A stretch of DNA of 64,000 nt, from contig NZ_FOPP01000004.1 of assembly GCF_900113525.1 (NCBI RefSeq), positions 62,001 to 126,000 on the forward strand, in the 5' to 3' direction. The notes under the pieces were generated by a model. That model was not told the origin of the DNA. It saw only the letters and a program-made list of their open reading frames with translations, and made no database searches. Shown here one piece after another: positions 9,067 to 18,451 of this stretch. This DNA is from Pedobacter insulae. Its GTDB lineage: Bacteria; Bacteroidota; Bacteroidia; Sphingobacteriales; Sphingobacteriaceae. A program made the position numbers and the translations under genes. Position 1 is the first letter of the stretch. Each line of letters begins with the position of its first letter.

Positions 9067-9771
9067 TTACATCTCCGAAAAAAGTCGGTTAAAATGATTT
9101 TCAAGATGGTTTCTCATGGCATTACGGAAAAGTTCGGGAGAGCCATTTTCTAAGATATCCACTAACCCTTTATGTGATACATATTTGTCAAATTGGATTT
9201 GCTTTTTTAACAAACCACTGTTGTGTACATAATCGAAAATAGGTAATAACATACTCTGGAATTTTTTGAGGGTCGGATTTCCGGTGATGTCATATAATTT
9301 TCCATGAAAGGCAATTTCATGATCGATATTAAAGAGATGATTTTGTGTGGCATTAGGTTCATTACCTACTATTGCTTTCAACTCTTCGATATCGGGCTGG
9401 GTAATGTGCTGAAATATGAAGTCGGCCATGCCAATTTCTAATACCATTCTTATTTCAAATATATCCTTCAGCGTACCCTGATCTAAAATATGAGGATTCA
9501 TACTTTTGCTCAACACCCCAAATATATCTGGTGAGGTAATTACAGAACCTTTTTTCTTCTTTGATTCTATCAACCCCATCATTCTCAATCGTAACAATGC
9601 TTCTCTAACAACAGTTCTACTTACACCTAAATTACTGCAAAGTTCTAATTCTGTAGGAATGCTATCGCCAACTTTAAGTTTTTTTTCTTGAAGCAATTGC
9701 ACGATGTTGTCTTCTACCCGATCTACTAAAGAACTAGTATCTACCTGCTTAAAATTGGCCAAAAAATCCAT
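9067..9771 (-). CDS. FadR/GntR-family regulator, proposed sialic acid locus repressor
   Basis: 234 residues. An N-terminal winged HTH (about 12-75) includes GDSIPTELELCSNLGVSRTVVREALLRLRMMGLI, the GntR signature. A C-terminal FCD domain (about 100-225) has metal/ligand residues in IDHEIAFHGKL, SHKGLVDIL and AMRNHLEN. FadR-type regulators bind palindromes with a GT-N3-AC core and sense acids or sugar acids; E. coli NanR belongs to this group. It is divergent from susC, and both promoters share the same 12-base motif, which lies immediately before this gene's ATG. It is therefore proposed as a NanR-like autoregulated repressor of the sialoglycan locus. The ligand is an inference. Confidence 0.9.
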   Translation of the reverse strand: MDFLANFKQVDTSSLVDRVEDNIVQLLQEKKLKVGDSIPTELELCSNLGVSRTVVREALLRLRMMGLIESKKKKGSVITSPDIFGVLSKSMNPHILDQGTLKDIFEIRMVLEIGMADFIFQHITQPDIEELKAIVGNEPNATQNHLFNIDHEIAFHGKLYDITGNPTLKKFQSMLLPIFDYVHNSGLLKKQIQFDKYVSHKGLVDILENGSPELFRNAMRNHLENHFNRLFSEM

Positions 9772-9783
9772 TATTATGTATAA
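9772..9783. promoter_or_regulatory. Operator half-site at the FadR-type regulator promoter
   Basis: TATTATGTATAA lies directly upstream of the regulator's ATG (9769-9771, minus strand). It is identical over 12 bases to the left arm and spacer of the full palindrome before susC. The second arm here is degenerate. The position next to the start codon fits autorepression. Confidence 0.55.
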
Positions 9784-9908
9784 TTTATTGATAGGAAAAA
9801 TACGCTATACTTCCCTGGGAGCAAATATATAACATTACTGAGAAAAAAACTTCAATTAAAATGAACAAAATATTTGGAACAAATAAAAATAATTCCGTAC
9901 TTCGAAAG

Positions 9909-9927
9909 TATTATGTATAACATAATA
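9909..9927. promoter_or_regulatory. Palindromic operator before susC
   Basis: TATTATGT-ATA-ACATAATA is a perfect inverted repeat with 8-bp arms and a 3-bp spacer, 20 bp before the susC ATG. It holds the GT-N3-AC core expected for FadR-subfamily GntR regulators. The site lies close to the start codon, so a bound repressor would block the promoter or early elongation. A matching half-site sits at the divergent regulator promoter. Confidence 0.65.
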
Positions 9928-9947
9928 ATCAAATAAAACCATGATGT

Positions 9948-12900
9948 ATGAGAAAAAATTACCAATCAAACGTTAGCAAATTAGTGCTAACACTAGTGAT
10001 GAGCTTCATGATGCTAATCGCTAATGCCCAAAATAGAAATATAACTGGGCGTGTAACCGATGCTTCCGGTGTTGGAATTCCAAGCGCAGGTGTGCTGATA
10101 AAAGGGACCAAGATAACAACTTTAACAGATGGAACAGGGAATTTTAGCATTCCGGCAAAAAATGGAGATATATTAGTCTTCTCTTTTATCGGCCTCATTG
10201 CTAAGGAAGTTGTTATTGGCAACCAATCATCCATTGCTGTAACCTTGGAAGAAGATAATCAAGCGTTAAACGAAGTCGTTGTAGTTGGTTATGGTACCAT
10301 AAAGAAGTCAAAATTAACAGGCTCGGTATCAAAATTAGATCCAAAGGTTTTGGAAACAGGTATGCGATCTAATCCTGCTCAAGCCTTGGCTGGTACAATA
10401 CCTGGTTTAAGAGTTTCTACAACAACAGGAAGACCAGGCTCAGTTGCAAGTATTACTTTAAGAGGAGGAACGAATTTTGACGGTAGTGGTAGTCCGCTAA
10501 TTTTGATGGACGGTCAAGTGAGAAACTCTCTAAGTGATATCAATTCTGAAGAAATAGAGAGTATGGAAATTTTGAAAGATGCTTCTGCAACTGCTATTTA
10601 TGGAGCTAGAGCCAGTAATGGGGTAATCTTGATTACTTCAAAAAGAGGGAAAACAGGATCATCGTCTATTTCCTTGAAATCAAGAACAGGTGTAAGTTAT
10701 TTGAATACCCCGTACGATTTTCTCAGTGCCGAAGATTATATCAAATGGACGCGTTTAGGCGTGGTTGAAGCTATCAAAAACGGTACGTTAGGAACAGTTG
10801 CGTCAAATAGTGCGCTGGCCGCAGTTGGTCCTAGAGGTACAGGAAATGTTTATAAAGATGGAGCGGGCAATATTTTAGATGGTAATTATAGTAGCAATGC
10901 TATTTGGAGTACAATGCGTTTAACTGCTGTTAACCAAGAGTTGCTTTCAAAAAATACAGGCTGGAAAACAATGAAAGATGCCGTTCCCACCAATGCTCAG
11001 GGTAATTACGATCCCAATGGAACATACGCAGACCTAATTTATAAGGATTTTAATTACGGGGATTATGGGCTTCATAAAACTGCTCTTTCGCAAGATTATA
11101 ATATCAGTATGAATGGTGGAAACGACAAAGGTAGCTATTTTGCGAACATAGGATATTATAATGAAGGCGGTCTCTCGTTAAAAACATTTTACCGTCGTTT
11201 AAATTTTAGCGTCAATGGAGATTATAATGTAAAAGAATGGTTGAAATCTGAAAGCGGAGTTCAGTTTATCAAAGCCAATTGGAGAGATCAATCTCTTTTT
11301 AACGGCGAGGCGAACTATTGGGGACGTATGCTTTCTGCACCACCAACTATGCGTGGAACAAACGAAAAAGGTGATTTGTTATTGGGACGTGATGCAAGTG
11401 ACGGTAATCCTATAATTAATATCGATAAATATAAGGTGGACAACCAATCGGATAAATTTACCCTGAGTCAGGCCTTCAAAGTAGATTTTACAAAAGATTT
11501 ATTCTTCAAAGTAAAAGGTACCTTGTTTTATGAGGAGGGATTTTATGAGAGTTTTAATAGGGACTTTAGAACAGGGATTATGAGTCTTACCAACCCCAAT
11601 ACAGGTTGGAATAGAGATAGGACATCTGCTGCATCCTTCAACCGCACTACTAGACAAACCTATAATGCGATTTTGAATTACAAGAAGTTAATTCATAAAA
11701 ACAGTTTTGATGCGATGGTAGGTGCCGAATATTTTGACGCCTACAGCAAGGGATTTTCTGCAGATGGAAAGTTAGCACCTACAGATGATTTTCAAGATTT
11801 AAACCTTACTGCTAAAGATGTTGCAGGAATAGGCGCTAGAAATATCGTTTCAAGTCACAGTAGAGAACGGATATTATCGCAATTTGCTAGAGCTAATTAT
11901 GATTATGATGAAAAATATCTACTTTCTTTTACAGTAAGAAGAGATGGCTTTTCTAGACTAATTGGAGACAACCAATTCGGGATATTTCCAGCAGGTTCTG
12001 CCGGATGGGTAATTTCTAAGGAGAACTTTATGCAGTCAACTCAAAACTGGTTATCGTTTTTAAAACTAAGAGCGAGTTATGGTAAGAATGGAAACATTGG
12101 TATCGGAACTTCCAATGCCATTGGTTTATATGAATTACAGGGTGCTTATGGACCGCAGAATGCCTATAATGGGGTAATAGGTTTCTTAAATACCCCTGCA
12201 AATCCAAATTTAAGATGGGAAAAAAGTACCACCTTAGAAGGGGGATTGGATATGGCCTTTTTGAAAAATAGAATCACTGCAGGCGTTGGTGTTTACAATA
12301 GAATTACATCCGATAAATTAGCAAATGTACAGCTGCCAACTTCTTCTGGTGTTTCCTCTGTTCGCACCAACAATGGAAGCATGCAAAATACAGGCGTAGA
12401 ATTAGAAGCAAACTACAAGATCATTCAGAAAAGTGCAGTACGATGGGAGATAGGTGCTAATGCAGCTTGGAATAAAAACAGGATACTTAAACTACCTTTT
12501 AATGGAAATGAAAATAACAGGCAAGGCGGTCAGCAGATTTATGATCCAGCAACAAATAGATTGGTTTGGGTTGCCGGCCTTCAAGAAGGACAAGAGCCAG
12601 GTGAGATATATGGTTTTGTTAAAGAGGGAATCATAAGAAATGCGGATGATTTAGCGAAATATAACAAAATAGATTTAGCCGCCGGGCAAGTATGGTATGG
12701 TGGTTCTGCCGGTAAAAAAGTAGCTAGCCAGTCGTTAATTGCTAGCAAAAATCTAAATCCCAACGCAAATTCACCTACGTTTATCGCTACTCGATTAGGT
12801 GATGTTAAATGGAAAGATATCGATTTGAATGATACCATCGATACCAGAGATATGGTGAAGTTAGGTCGCACATTGCCTCGTTGGACAGGGGGCTTTAATA

Positions 12901-13361
12901 CTTCCATCTCCTGGAAAGGTTTAAGTCTATTTGCTCGTATTGATTTTGCACTTGGTTATAAACAAATGGACTTTATGCAACTTTGGGCATTAGGAAGTTT
13001 TCAGGGAGAATTCAATGCAACAGAAGTTGTTAAAGATACCTGGACACCAGAAAACCCGAACGCAGCTTATCCGAGATATACTTGGGCAGATCAGTTAAAC
13101 TCAAAGAATTTCGACAGACCAAGTGATATGTTTTGGGTAAATTCGAATTATTTAAATTTTAGAGAGGTCTCATTAAGTTACAGTCTGCCGACAAAACTAC
13201 TTCAGAAGGCTAAAATAGGCGGCTTAACGATTACCGCTACTGGACAAAATCTAGGGTACCTAACAAATAAACAACTTAATTTGCCTGAACGTACAGGTTC
13301 TCAGAATAGTGCCTATATAATCCCTACCCAAGTAATTTTTGGCGCTAACCTAACCTTTTAA
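9948..13361 (+). CDS. SusC/RagA-family TonB-linked outer membrane transporter
   Basis: 1137 residues. A signal peptide ends near ANAQN (about residue 28). A carboxypeptidase-regulatory-like domain (about 30-110, NITGRVTDASGVGIPSAGVLIKG) and then the TonB box and plug follow, with NEVVVVGYGTIKKSKLTGSV, LRGG, EIESMEILKDASATAIYGARASNGVILITSK. The rest is the 22-strand barrel, ending in an aromatic residue (GANLTF). It lacks an N-terminal STN domain, so it is not itself expected to signal to FecR. It pairs with the SusD gene 10 bp downstream and heads the sialic acid genes, like the NanO component of NanOU in Bacteroides and Tannerella. Likely cargo is sialic acid or a sialylated glycan. Confidence 0.95.
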   Translation: MRKNYQSNVSKLVLTLVMSFMMLIANAQNRNITGRVTDASGVGIPSAGVLIKGTKITTLTDGTGNFSIPAKNGDILVFSFIGLIAKEVVIGNQSSIAVTLEEDNQALNEVVVVGYGTIKKSKLTGSVSKLDPKVLETGMRSNPAQALAGTIPGLRVSTTTGRPGSVASITLRGGTNFDGSGSPLILMDGQVRNSLSDINSEEIESMEILKDASATAIYGARASNGVILITSKRGKTGSSSISLKSRTGVSYLNTPYDFLSAEDYIKWTRLGVVEAIKNGTLGTVASNSALAAVGPRGTGNVYKDGAGNILDGNYSSNAIWSTMRLTAVNQELLSKNTGWKTMKDAVPTNAQGNYDPNGTYADLIYKDFNYGDYGLHKTALSQDYNISMNGGNDKGSYFANIGYYNEGGLSLKTFYRRLNFSVNGDYNVKEWLKSESGVQFIKANWRDQSLFNGEANYWGRMLSAPPTMRGTNEKGDLLLGRDASDGNPIINIDKYKVDNQSDKFTLSQAFKVDFTKDLFFKVKGTLFYEEGFYESFNRDFRTGIMSLTNPNTGWNRDRTSAASFNRTTRQTYNAILNYKKLIHKNSFDAMVGAEYFDAYSKGFSADGKLAPTDDFQDLNLTAKDVAGIGARNIVSSHSRERILSQFARANYDYDEKYLLSFTVRRDGFSRLIGDNQFGIFPAGSAGWVISKENFMQSTQNWLSFLKLRASYGKNGNIGIGTSNAIGLYELQGAYGPQNAYNGVIGFLNTPANPNLRWEKSTTLEGGLDMAFLKNRITAGVGVYNRITSDKLANVQLPTSSGVSSVRTNNGSMQNTGVELEANYKIIQKSAVRWEIGANAAWNKNRILKLPFNGNENNRQGGQQIYDPATNRLVWVAGLQEGQEPGEIYGFVKEGIIRNADDLAKYNKIDLAAGQVWYGGSAGKKVASQSLIASKNLNPNANSPTFIATRLGDVKWKDIDLNDTIDTRDMVKLGRTLPRWTGGFNTSISWKGLSLFARIDFALGYKQMDFMQLWALGSFQGEFNATEVVKDTWTPENPNAAYPRYTWADQLNSKNFDRPSDMFWVNSNYLNFREVSLSYSLPTKLLQKAKIGGLTITATGQNLGYLTNKQLNLPERTGSQNSAYIIPTQVIFGANLTF

Positions 13362-13371
13362 ATAAAATATT

Positions 13372-14961
13372 ATGAATAAGTTAAAATATATAGCATTAGC
13401 ATTTACGCTCGTAATCAGCACGATGTCTTGCCGTAAAACACTAGATTTGGCGCCGGAAGATTACTTTGGAGATGGTAATTTTTGGCAAAACGAAGCACAA
13501 GTAAACAACTTCATGGCTGGTATGCATGGCCAGTTTAGAGGCAGTATGTTTCAGTTCGAACGCCTTGGCGAGTTAAGAGGTGGAAGCTTTAGCAATGTGG
13601 ACAGACAAAACACCTCTTTGAATGAACTACCTATCATACAACAAGATCTATCAGAGAACTCAACTGGTATTGGTAGTTGGGCCGGTTTTTATGAGCCAAT
13701 ATTGCAAATCAACTTGTTTATTCAAAAAGTTGAAGCAATAACATTTTTATCTCCTGCCAGAAAAAATGCTTTCTTAGGGCAAGCTTATGGATTGAGGGCT
13801 TATTATTATTTTCACCTATTGCGTACCTATGGAGGAGTTCCTATTCGCTTGGAACCCGAAGTTTCAAACGGTAAAATTGATCCCATAGAATTACGTAAAG
13901 CCAGAGCAACAGAAGCAGAGGTATTAACAGTAATCAAAGGCGACGTTAATAAATCGATTGAACTATTCAACGGTGTAGCTACTACTTCAGATAAAAGCCA
14001 ATGGTCGCCAAATGCATCACTGATGCTAAAAGGTGAAGTGTATTTATGGTCGGCCAAGGTATATAACACAACTGCCGATTTAGCCGATGCAAAAGCAGCT
14101 TTAAACGCCGTAACCGGAACGAGCTTACTAACTGGCACTGCCAGCAGCTTTGCAAACGTATTTAAAACTAAAAACAATAGTGAAATTATTTTTGCCATAA
14201 GATACGCTGTTGGAGAAGCCGAAATGCCTAGTGTAGCTCAATTTACTTACTCAACTTTTAATTTCGATGGTCAGCACTATAAAGACTCTGTTGCAAGTGC
14301 AGGAGTGGGTAATTTCTTGGTCGACCCACTAAAGTTGGCGCAAACAAACTCTCAACAGGTAATCCAACGCTATGCCTATACTTTTGAACTTTTCCAAACT
14401 TACAATGTGGCAGACAATAGGAGGAACGCCACTTTTTATGACTATTATAAAGTAAATACGGGCGTTAATCCAAGGGTTCCAACAATAAGAAATACTGCCT
14501 TAGTTAAATTCATTGGCCCAGACCCAGCTACAACAACCAATAAGAAATATTTTACAGACGATTGGCCGGTTTATAGGGAAGCAGACAGGCAATTAATGCT
14601 TGCAGAAATTGTGAACGCGGAAGGTGGAGATCCCTCGACTTATATTAAAGTTGTGAGAGACAGGGCTTTTGCGCCTCTATCAGATCCTACACCTTTTATA
14701 ACTAGTGGCAAGGATGCAAATGAACTGGCTATTTTCGCAGAACGAAGTAAGGAGTTTGTTTTTGAAGGTAAGCGATGGTATGATTTACGAAGAATGAAAT
14801 TTGCTAACGAGCCATTAGTATTTAAATCTCCAAACCATAAATATGGCGTGCTTGATAAAGCAACAGAGGGTTACGAAATTCTTTGGCCAATTGAAAAAGC
14901 GATATGGACCAATGATCCTTTAGTTAATCAAACACCTGGTTATCCTACTACCAAACCCTAA
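13372..14961 (+). CDS. SusD/RagB-family surface glycan-binding lipoprotein
   Basis: 529 residues with a lipoprotein signal peptide ending at Cys20 (STMSCRKTLDLAP). TPR-like helices and the SusD signature GQAYGLRAYYYFHLLRTYGGVPI are present near residue 140, and the C-terminal RagB segment has FAERSKEFVFEGKRWYDLRRM, as in the family. It caps the SusC transporter on the cell surface and binds the glycan. It is 10 bp downstream of susC. The neighbouring lyase, mutarotase and sialidase suggest a NanU-like sialic acid binder; binding residues cannot be assigned from sequence alone. Confidence 0.94.
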   Translation: MNKLKYIALAFTLVISTMSCRKTLDLAPEDYFGDGNFWQNEAQVNNFMAGMHGQFRGSMFQFERLGELRGGSFSNVDRQNTSLNELPIIQQDLSENSTGIGSWAGFYEPILQINLFIQKVEAITFLSPARKNAFLGQAYGLRAYYYFHLLRTYGGVPIRLEPEVSNGKIDPIELRKARATEAEVLTVIKGDVNKSIELFNGVATTSDKSQWSPNASLMLKGEVYLWSAKVYNTTADLADAKAALNAVTGTSLLTGTASSFANVFKTKNNSEIIFAIRYAVGEAEMPSVAQFTYSTFNFDGQHYKDSVASAGVGNFLVDPLKLAQTNSQQVIQRYAYTFELFQTYNVADNRRNATFYDYYKVNTGVNPRVPTIRNTALVKFIGPDPATTTNKKYFTDDWPVYREADRQLMLAEIVNAEGGDPSTYIKVVRDRAFAPLSDPTPFITSGKDANELAIFAERSKEFVFEGKRWYDLRRMKFANEPLVFKSPNHKYGVLDKATEGYEILWPIEKAIWTNDPLVNQTPGYPTTKP

Positions 14962-14983
14962 CAGGTTTAGCTAAATAAATAAC

Positions 14984-15022
14984 GATTACAGACTATAACT
15001 ACGAATATTATAGTCTGTAATC
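14984..15022 (+). promoter_or_regulatory. Strong hairpin between susD and nanA, without a T-tract
   Basis: GATTACAGACTATAA (14984-14998) pairs perfectly with TTATAGTCTGTAATC (15008-15022), a 15-bp stem with a 9-nt loop. The bases after it (ttcctatcctg) are not a T-run, so it is a poor intrinsic terminator. It may stabilise or process the susCD end of the message, giving different levels of transporter and catabolic transcripts, or attenuate transcription. Confidence 0.7.
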
Positions 15023-15065
15023 TTCCTATCCTGTCATCATGATTTTAAAAACTACTACATTTCCC

Positions 15066-15989
15066 ATGAATTTCAAACCACTAAAAGGTTTAATTGCAGC
15101 CCCATTTACACCGATGCATGCAAATGGAGACATAAATCCTTCCTTAATTCCCGCATATTATCAATTTTTAAAACGTAACAAAGTTACAGGAGCCTTCATT
15201 TGTGGGTCAACTGGAGAAGGTGTATCGCTCACCATGCAAGAAAAGATGCACATAGCAGAAGCCTGGGCAGATGCAACAAAAGATGATGAACATTTTAAAG
15301 TGATGACTTTGTTGGGTGGAACGTGTATTGCGGATTGCAAAGTATTGGCCAAACATGCCGAATCAATTGGGTTATATGCGGTTTCATTTACTGCACCTTC
15401 GTATTTTAAACCAGCAAATGCAGCTATTTTAGCCGAAATTTGTAAGGAAATAGCGATAGAAGTTCCCAATATGCCTTTTTATTATTACCACATTCCAGTG
15501 TTAACAGGAGCTAATATTGCCATGATCGATCTATTGAAAGAAGTAGATGGGAACATTCCAAATTTCGCTGGCATTAAATATACGCACGAAGATTTTATGG
15601 ACTTTCTTTCCTGTATGAACTTTAGCAGTGGTAAGTTCGATATGCTATGGGGTAGAGATGAAAATATGCTCTCCGCATTGGTATTGGGAACAAAGGCTTC
15701 TGTGGGTAGTACTTTTAATTACATAGCTCCTTTATACAATCAACTAATGGAAGCTTTCGAAGAAAATGATCTCCAAAAAGCAACAGCACTACAACAAAAA
15801 TCAATCGACTTTATTCGTTTACTGGGAAAGTACGGTGGTATCGCTACCGGAAAAGCATATATGAAGTTGGTTGATTTTGATTTTGGCGGATTTAGACTTC
15901 CTGTTAAGAATATGAGTGCTACTGCATTTGAGGATTTCAGCGCTGAGGTTGCAAACCTAGATTTTAAATCTTTTAGGTCGGTAAACTAA
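15066..15989 (+). CDS. nanA: N-acetylneuraminate lyase (DHDPS/NAL family)
   Basis: 307 residues from the ATG at 15066. The same frame opens at an ATG at 15039, nine codons earlier; the later one fits the family start (MNFKPLKGLIAAPFTPM). The TIM-barrel aldolase shows the GSTGEG phosphate/carboxylate loop, FYYYHIPV with the catalytic Tyr, and the Schiff-base Lys171 in FAGIKYTHEDF, close to Lys165 of E. coli NanA. The enzyme cleaves N-acetylneuraminate to N-acetylmannosamine and pyruvate in the cytoplasm. NAL rather than dihydrodipicolinate synthase is supported by the motifs and by its neighbours: mutarotase, sialidase and ManNAc epimerase. Confidence 0.9.
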   Translation: MNFKPLKGLIAAPFTPMHANGDINPSLIPAYYQFLKRNKVTGAFICGSTGEGVSLTMQEKMHIAEAWADATKDDEHFKVMTLLGGTCIADCKVLAKHAESIGLYAVSFTAPSYFKPANAAILAEICKEIAIEVPNMPFYYYHIPVLTGANIAMIDLLKEVDGNIPNFAGIKYTHEDFMDFLSCMNFSSGKFDMLWGRDENMLSALVLGTKASVGSTFNYIAPLYNQLMEAFEENDLQKATALQQKSIDFIRLLGKYGGIATGKAYMKLVDFDFGGFRLPVKNMSATAFEDFSAEVANLDFKSFRSVN

Positions 15990-16052
15990 AAAAGCGAACA
16001 TTTTGAGCGCCTAACTGCATTGGCAATGGTATCTTTACCTAAGCCTTTTTTT

Positions 16053-17204
16053 ATGAAAAACACTACTTTTTATCTTACTTTATTGATTACTACAATATTA
16101 ACTCCGAATTTATTGGCGCAAAAGGCAAACATCCACGACATTGCCTGGATTATGGCAGGCAACATTCCTCCTGCCCATCAACAAAATGTATCTGTCGGTC
16201 TGGCAGGTGCCGCGATTGGTGTTTTAGCCAATAAGCTTGTGCTTGCTGGGGGCAACAATTTTCCTGATCAAATGCCTTGGGAAGGAGGAAAGAAGCGTTA
16301 TTATGATGATATCTTTGTATACGCAAAGTCCACAACAGGTTTAACCTTAGCGGATACCAACTGTAAATGGAAACTCCCATTTAACTTAGCATACAGTGCT
16401 GTGTGCAGTACCCCTAAAGGAATGGTTATTGCGGGCGGAGAAAATGAGAATGGATTGGTTAATAAGGTTTTATTGCTAACATGGAATGCCGGAGCATTAA
16501 CGACCAGCTATCTGCCAGACTTACCGAATGGCTTAACTAATGCTGCCTTAACCTATAAAGGAGATAAACTTTATGTGGCTGGCGGAGAAAATGCGGATGG
16601 AGCCAGCAATCAGTTTTTATCTTTAAATTTAAACGCGTTAAACGATGGATGGAAAGCATTGGAAGATCTTCCCCATCCTGTTTCCCATACGGTATTAGTA
16701 AGCGCTGGTGATGAAATCTACCTTATTAGCGGTAGAATGAAGAACGTTGGCGATACCAGTACAATTTACAATCAGGTTTATGCTTTTAAGCTGAGTGAGC
16801 ATACCTGGACAACCAAAAATGCCATGCCTTATCCGGTGTCGGCTGCGACTGGAATAGTTAAAGGAAATGACATTTTAATCTTCAGTGGCGATGAGGGAAA
16901 GACTTTTCATGAAACCGAGAAGTTGATTGCTACGATAGACCGCGAAAAAGATACATTAAAGAAAGAAACGTTAAACCGGCAGAAGGCCAAACTTCAAGAA
17001 GGCCACCCAGGTTTTGCCAAAACGGTTTTAAAATACAGTCTTTTGAAGGGCAATTGGACAGTACTGAAAAGCACCATGCCGTATGGAACAGTAACTACAA
17101 CTGCGGTAATATTTGATGAGGAGATCGTCGTCGCTGGGGGCGAAATTAGAGCAGGCGTACGAACGCCTCATATTTTGGTAGGTAAAATAAAATATACAAA
17201 ATGA
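16053..17204 (+). CDS. nanM: Kelch-type N-acetylneuraminate mutarotase (epimerase)
   Basis: 383 residues from the ATG at 16053; an in-frame ATG at 16020 would add 11 residues ahead of a clear signal peptide, which is less plausible. Kelch-like repeats with paired glycines are visible: LVLAGGNNFPD, MVIAGGENENG, LYVAGGENADG, IYLISGR, ILIFSGDEG and IVVAGGE, consistent with a six-bladed propeller. WIMAGNIPP near the start is typical of the cyclically permuted mutarotase family that includes NanM. NanM speeds conversion of alpha- to beta-sialic acid in the periplasm. The stop codon overlaps the next start (ATGA), indicating coupling to the transporter. Confidence 0.88.
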   Translation: MKNTTFYLTLLITTILTPNLLAQKANIHDIAWIMAGNIPPAHQQNVSVGLAGAAIGVLANKLVLAGGNNFPDQMPWEGGKKRYYDDIFVYAKSTTGLTLADTNCKWKLPFNLAYSAVCSTPKGMVIAGGENENGLVNKVLLLTWNAGALTTSYLPDLPNGLTNAALTYKGDKLYVAGGENADGASNQFLSLNLNALNDGWKALEDLPHPVSHTVLVSAGDEIYLISGRMKNVGDTSTIYNQVYAFKLSEHTWTTKNAMPYPVSAATGIVKGNDILIFSGDEGKTFHETEKLIATIDREKDTLKKETLNRQKAKLQEGHPGFAKTVLKYSLLKGNWTVLKSTMPYGTVTTTAVIFDEEIVVAGGEIRAGVRTPHILVGKIKYTK

Positions 17205-18448
17205 TGGAAACCAAAAGATATGCTTGGACAGTAGTGGGCCTTCTATGGGTGGTTGCCCTGTTAAATTATATGGACCGGCAAATGCTCTCTACCATGAAAC
17301 CTTCCATGCAAATTGATATTGCAGATCTCCAATCGGCCACAAACTTCGGTTACTTAATGGCTATCTTCTTATGGATATACGGTTTTATGAGCCCGGTGTC
17401 GGGCATTATTGCCGATAAGTTTAATAGAAAATGGTTAATTGTAGGTAGCTTATTCGTGTGGAGTGCCGTTACCTTTGCAATGGGCTATGCCACAACATTT
17501 AATCAGCTCTATCTTTTAAGGGCTATTATGGGCGTAAGCGAAGCTTTATATATTCCTGCTGGCTTATCGCTCATTGCCGATTTTCATAGCTCTAAAACCA
17601 GATCCCTTGCTATTGGTATTCATATGACTGGTTTATACATGGGGCAGGCACTAGGCGGCTTTGGGGCCACAGTTGCTAAAAATTATACCTGGCAAGCTAC
17701 GTTCCACTTTTTTGGAATGATAGGCATTGTATATGCACTAATTTTAGTCTTCTTCCTGCGTGAGAAAAAGGTTGCTAAAGCAACCGCAACAGATCAGCTT
17801 ACCGCTGGCCCAAAAGTACCTATCCTTAAAGGCTTAGCATTATTGCTCAGTAATATTTCGTTCTGGATTATCTTAATGTATTTCGCTATTCCAAGTTTAC
17901 CCGGTTGGGGCGTTAAAAACTGGCTCCCAACTTTATTTGCGCAGAACTTAAACCTGCCTATGGAACAAGCCGGACCTTTGTCTACCATTACCATTGCCGC
18001 TTCTTCGTTTATCGGTGTAATTTTTGGCGGTATCTTATCAGATAGGTGGGTGCAGAAAAACTTGAAGGGCCGCATTTATACGAGTGCAATAGGTTTGGGC
18101 CTAACCATTCCTTCGCTATTATTGATAGGCTTTGGTCATTCTTTGTTTCATGTAGTAGGTGCAGCACTTTGCTTCGGAGTGGGTTTCGGAATGTTCGATG
18201 CAAATAATATGCCTATATTGTGTCAATTTGTTTCCTCGAAATACCGTGCAACAGCTTATGGAATAATGAATATGACAGGCGTATTCGCAGGTGCCTATAT
18301 TACAGATTTACTGGGAAAATCAACTGATTCTGGAAACTTAGGTCATGATTTTGCCATGTTATCCATCATCGTCTTTGCAGCCTTAATGATCCAACTTTAT
18401 TTCTTACGTCCAAAATTTAACGACTTTACAGATGCTCAAACCAATTAA
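17201..18448 (+). CDS. nanT: MFS transporter, probable sialic acid importer
   Basis: 415 residues with about 12 predicted membrane helices. The N-terminus YAWTVVGLLWVVALLNYMDRQ and the loop motif GIIADKFNRKW are typical of the anion:cation symporter (ACS/ExuT-like) branch that carries sugar acids. LYLLRAIMGVSEALYIPAG is the family's helix-4 region. Bacteroides and Tannerella nan clusters carry an MFS transporter of this kind (NanT) in the same place. It would move free sialic acid from periplasm to cytoplasm, after SusCD uptake and mutarotation. It overlaps nanM by 4 bp, and the sialidase gene starts 3 bp after its stop. Confidence 0.85.
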   Translation: MMETKRYAWTVVGLLWVVALLNYMDRQMLSTMKPSMQIDIADLQSATNFGYLMAIFLWIYGFMSPVSGIIADKFNRKWLIVGSLFVWSAVTFAMGYATTFNQLYLLRAIMGVSEALYIPAGLSLIADFHSSKTRSLAIGIHMTGLYMGQALGGFGATVAKNYTWQATFHFFGMIGIVYALILVFFLREKKVAKATATDQLTAGPKVPILKGLALLLSNISFWIILMYFAIPSLPGWGVKNWLPTLFAQNLNLPMEQAGPLSTITIAASSFIGVIFGGILSDRWVQKNLKGRIYTSAIGLGLTIPSLLLIGFGHSLFHVVGAALCFGVGFGMFDANNMPILCQFVSSKYRATAYGIMNMTGVFAGAYITDLLGKSTDSGNLGHDFAMLSIIVFAALMIQLYFLRPKFNDFTDAQTN

Positions 18449-18451
18449 CAT

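Noticed and set aside
10000-15000. Minus-strand open frames inside susC and susD
   Set aside because: They lie opposite strongly coding genes and show no recognisable domains or start context; they are shadows.
14984-15022. Hairpin as an intrinsic terminator of susCD
   Set aside because: There is no T-run after the stem, and the downstream genes have no clear separate promoter, so a terminator call is not supported.
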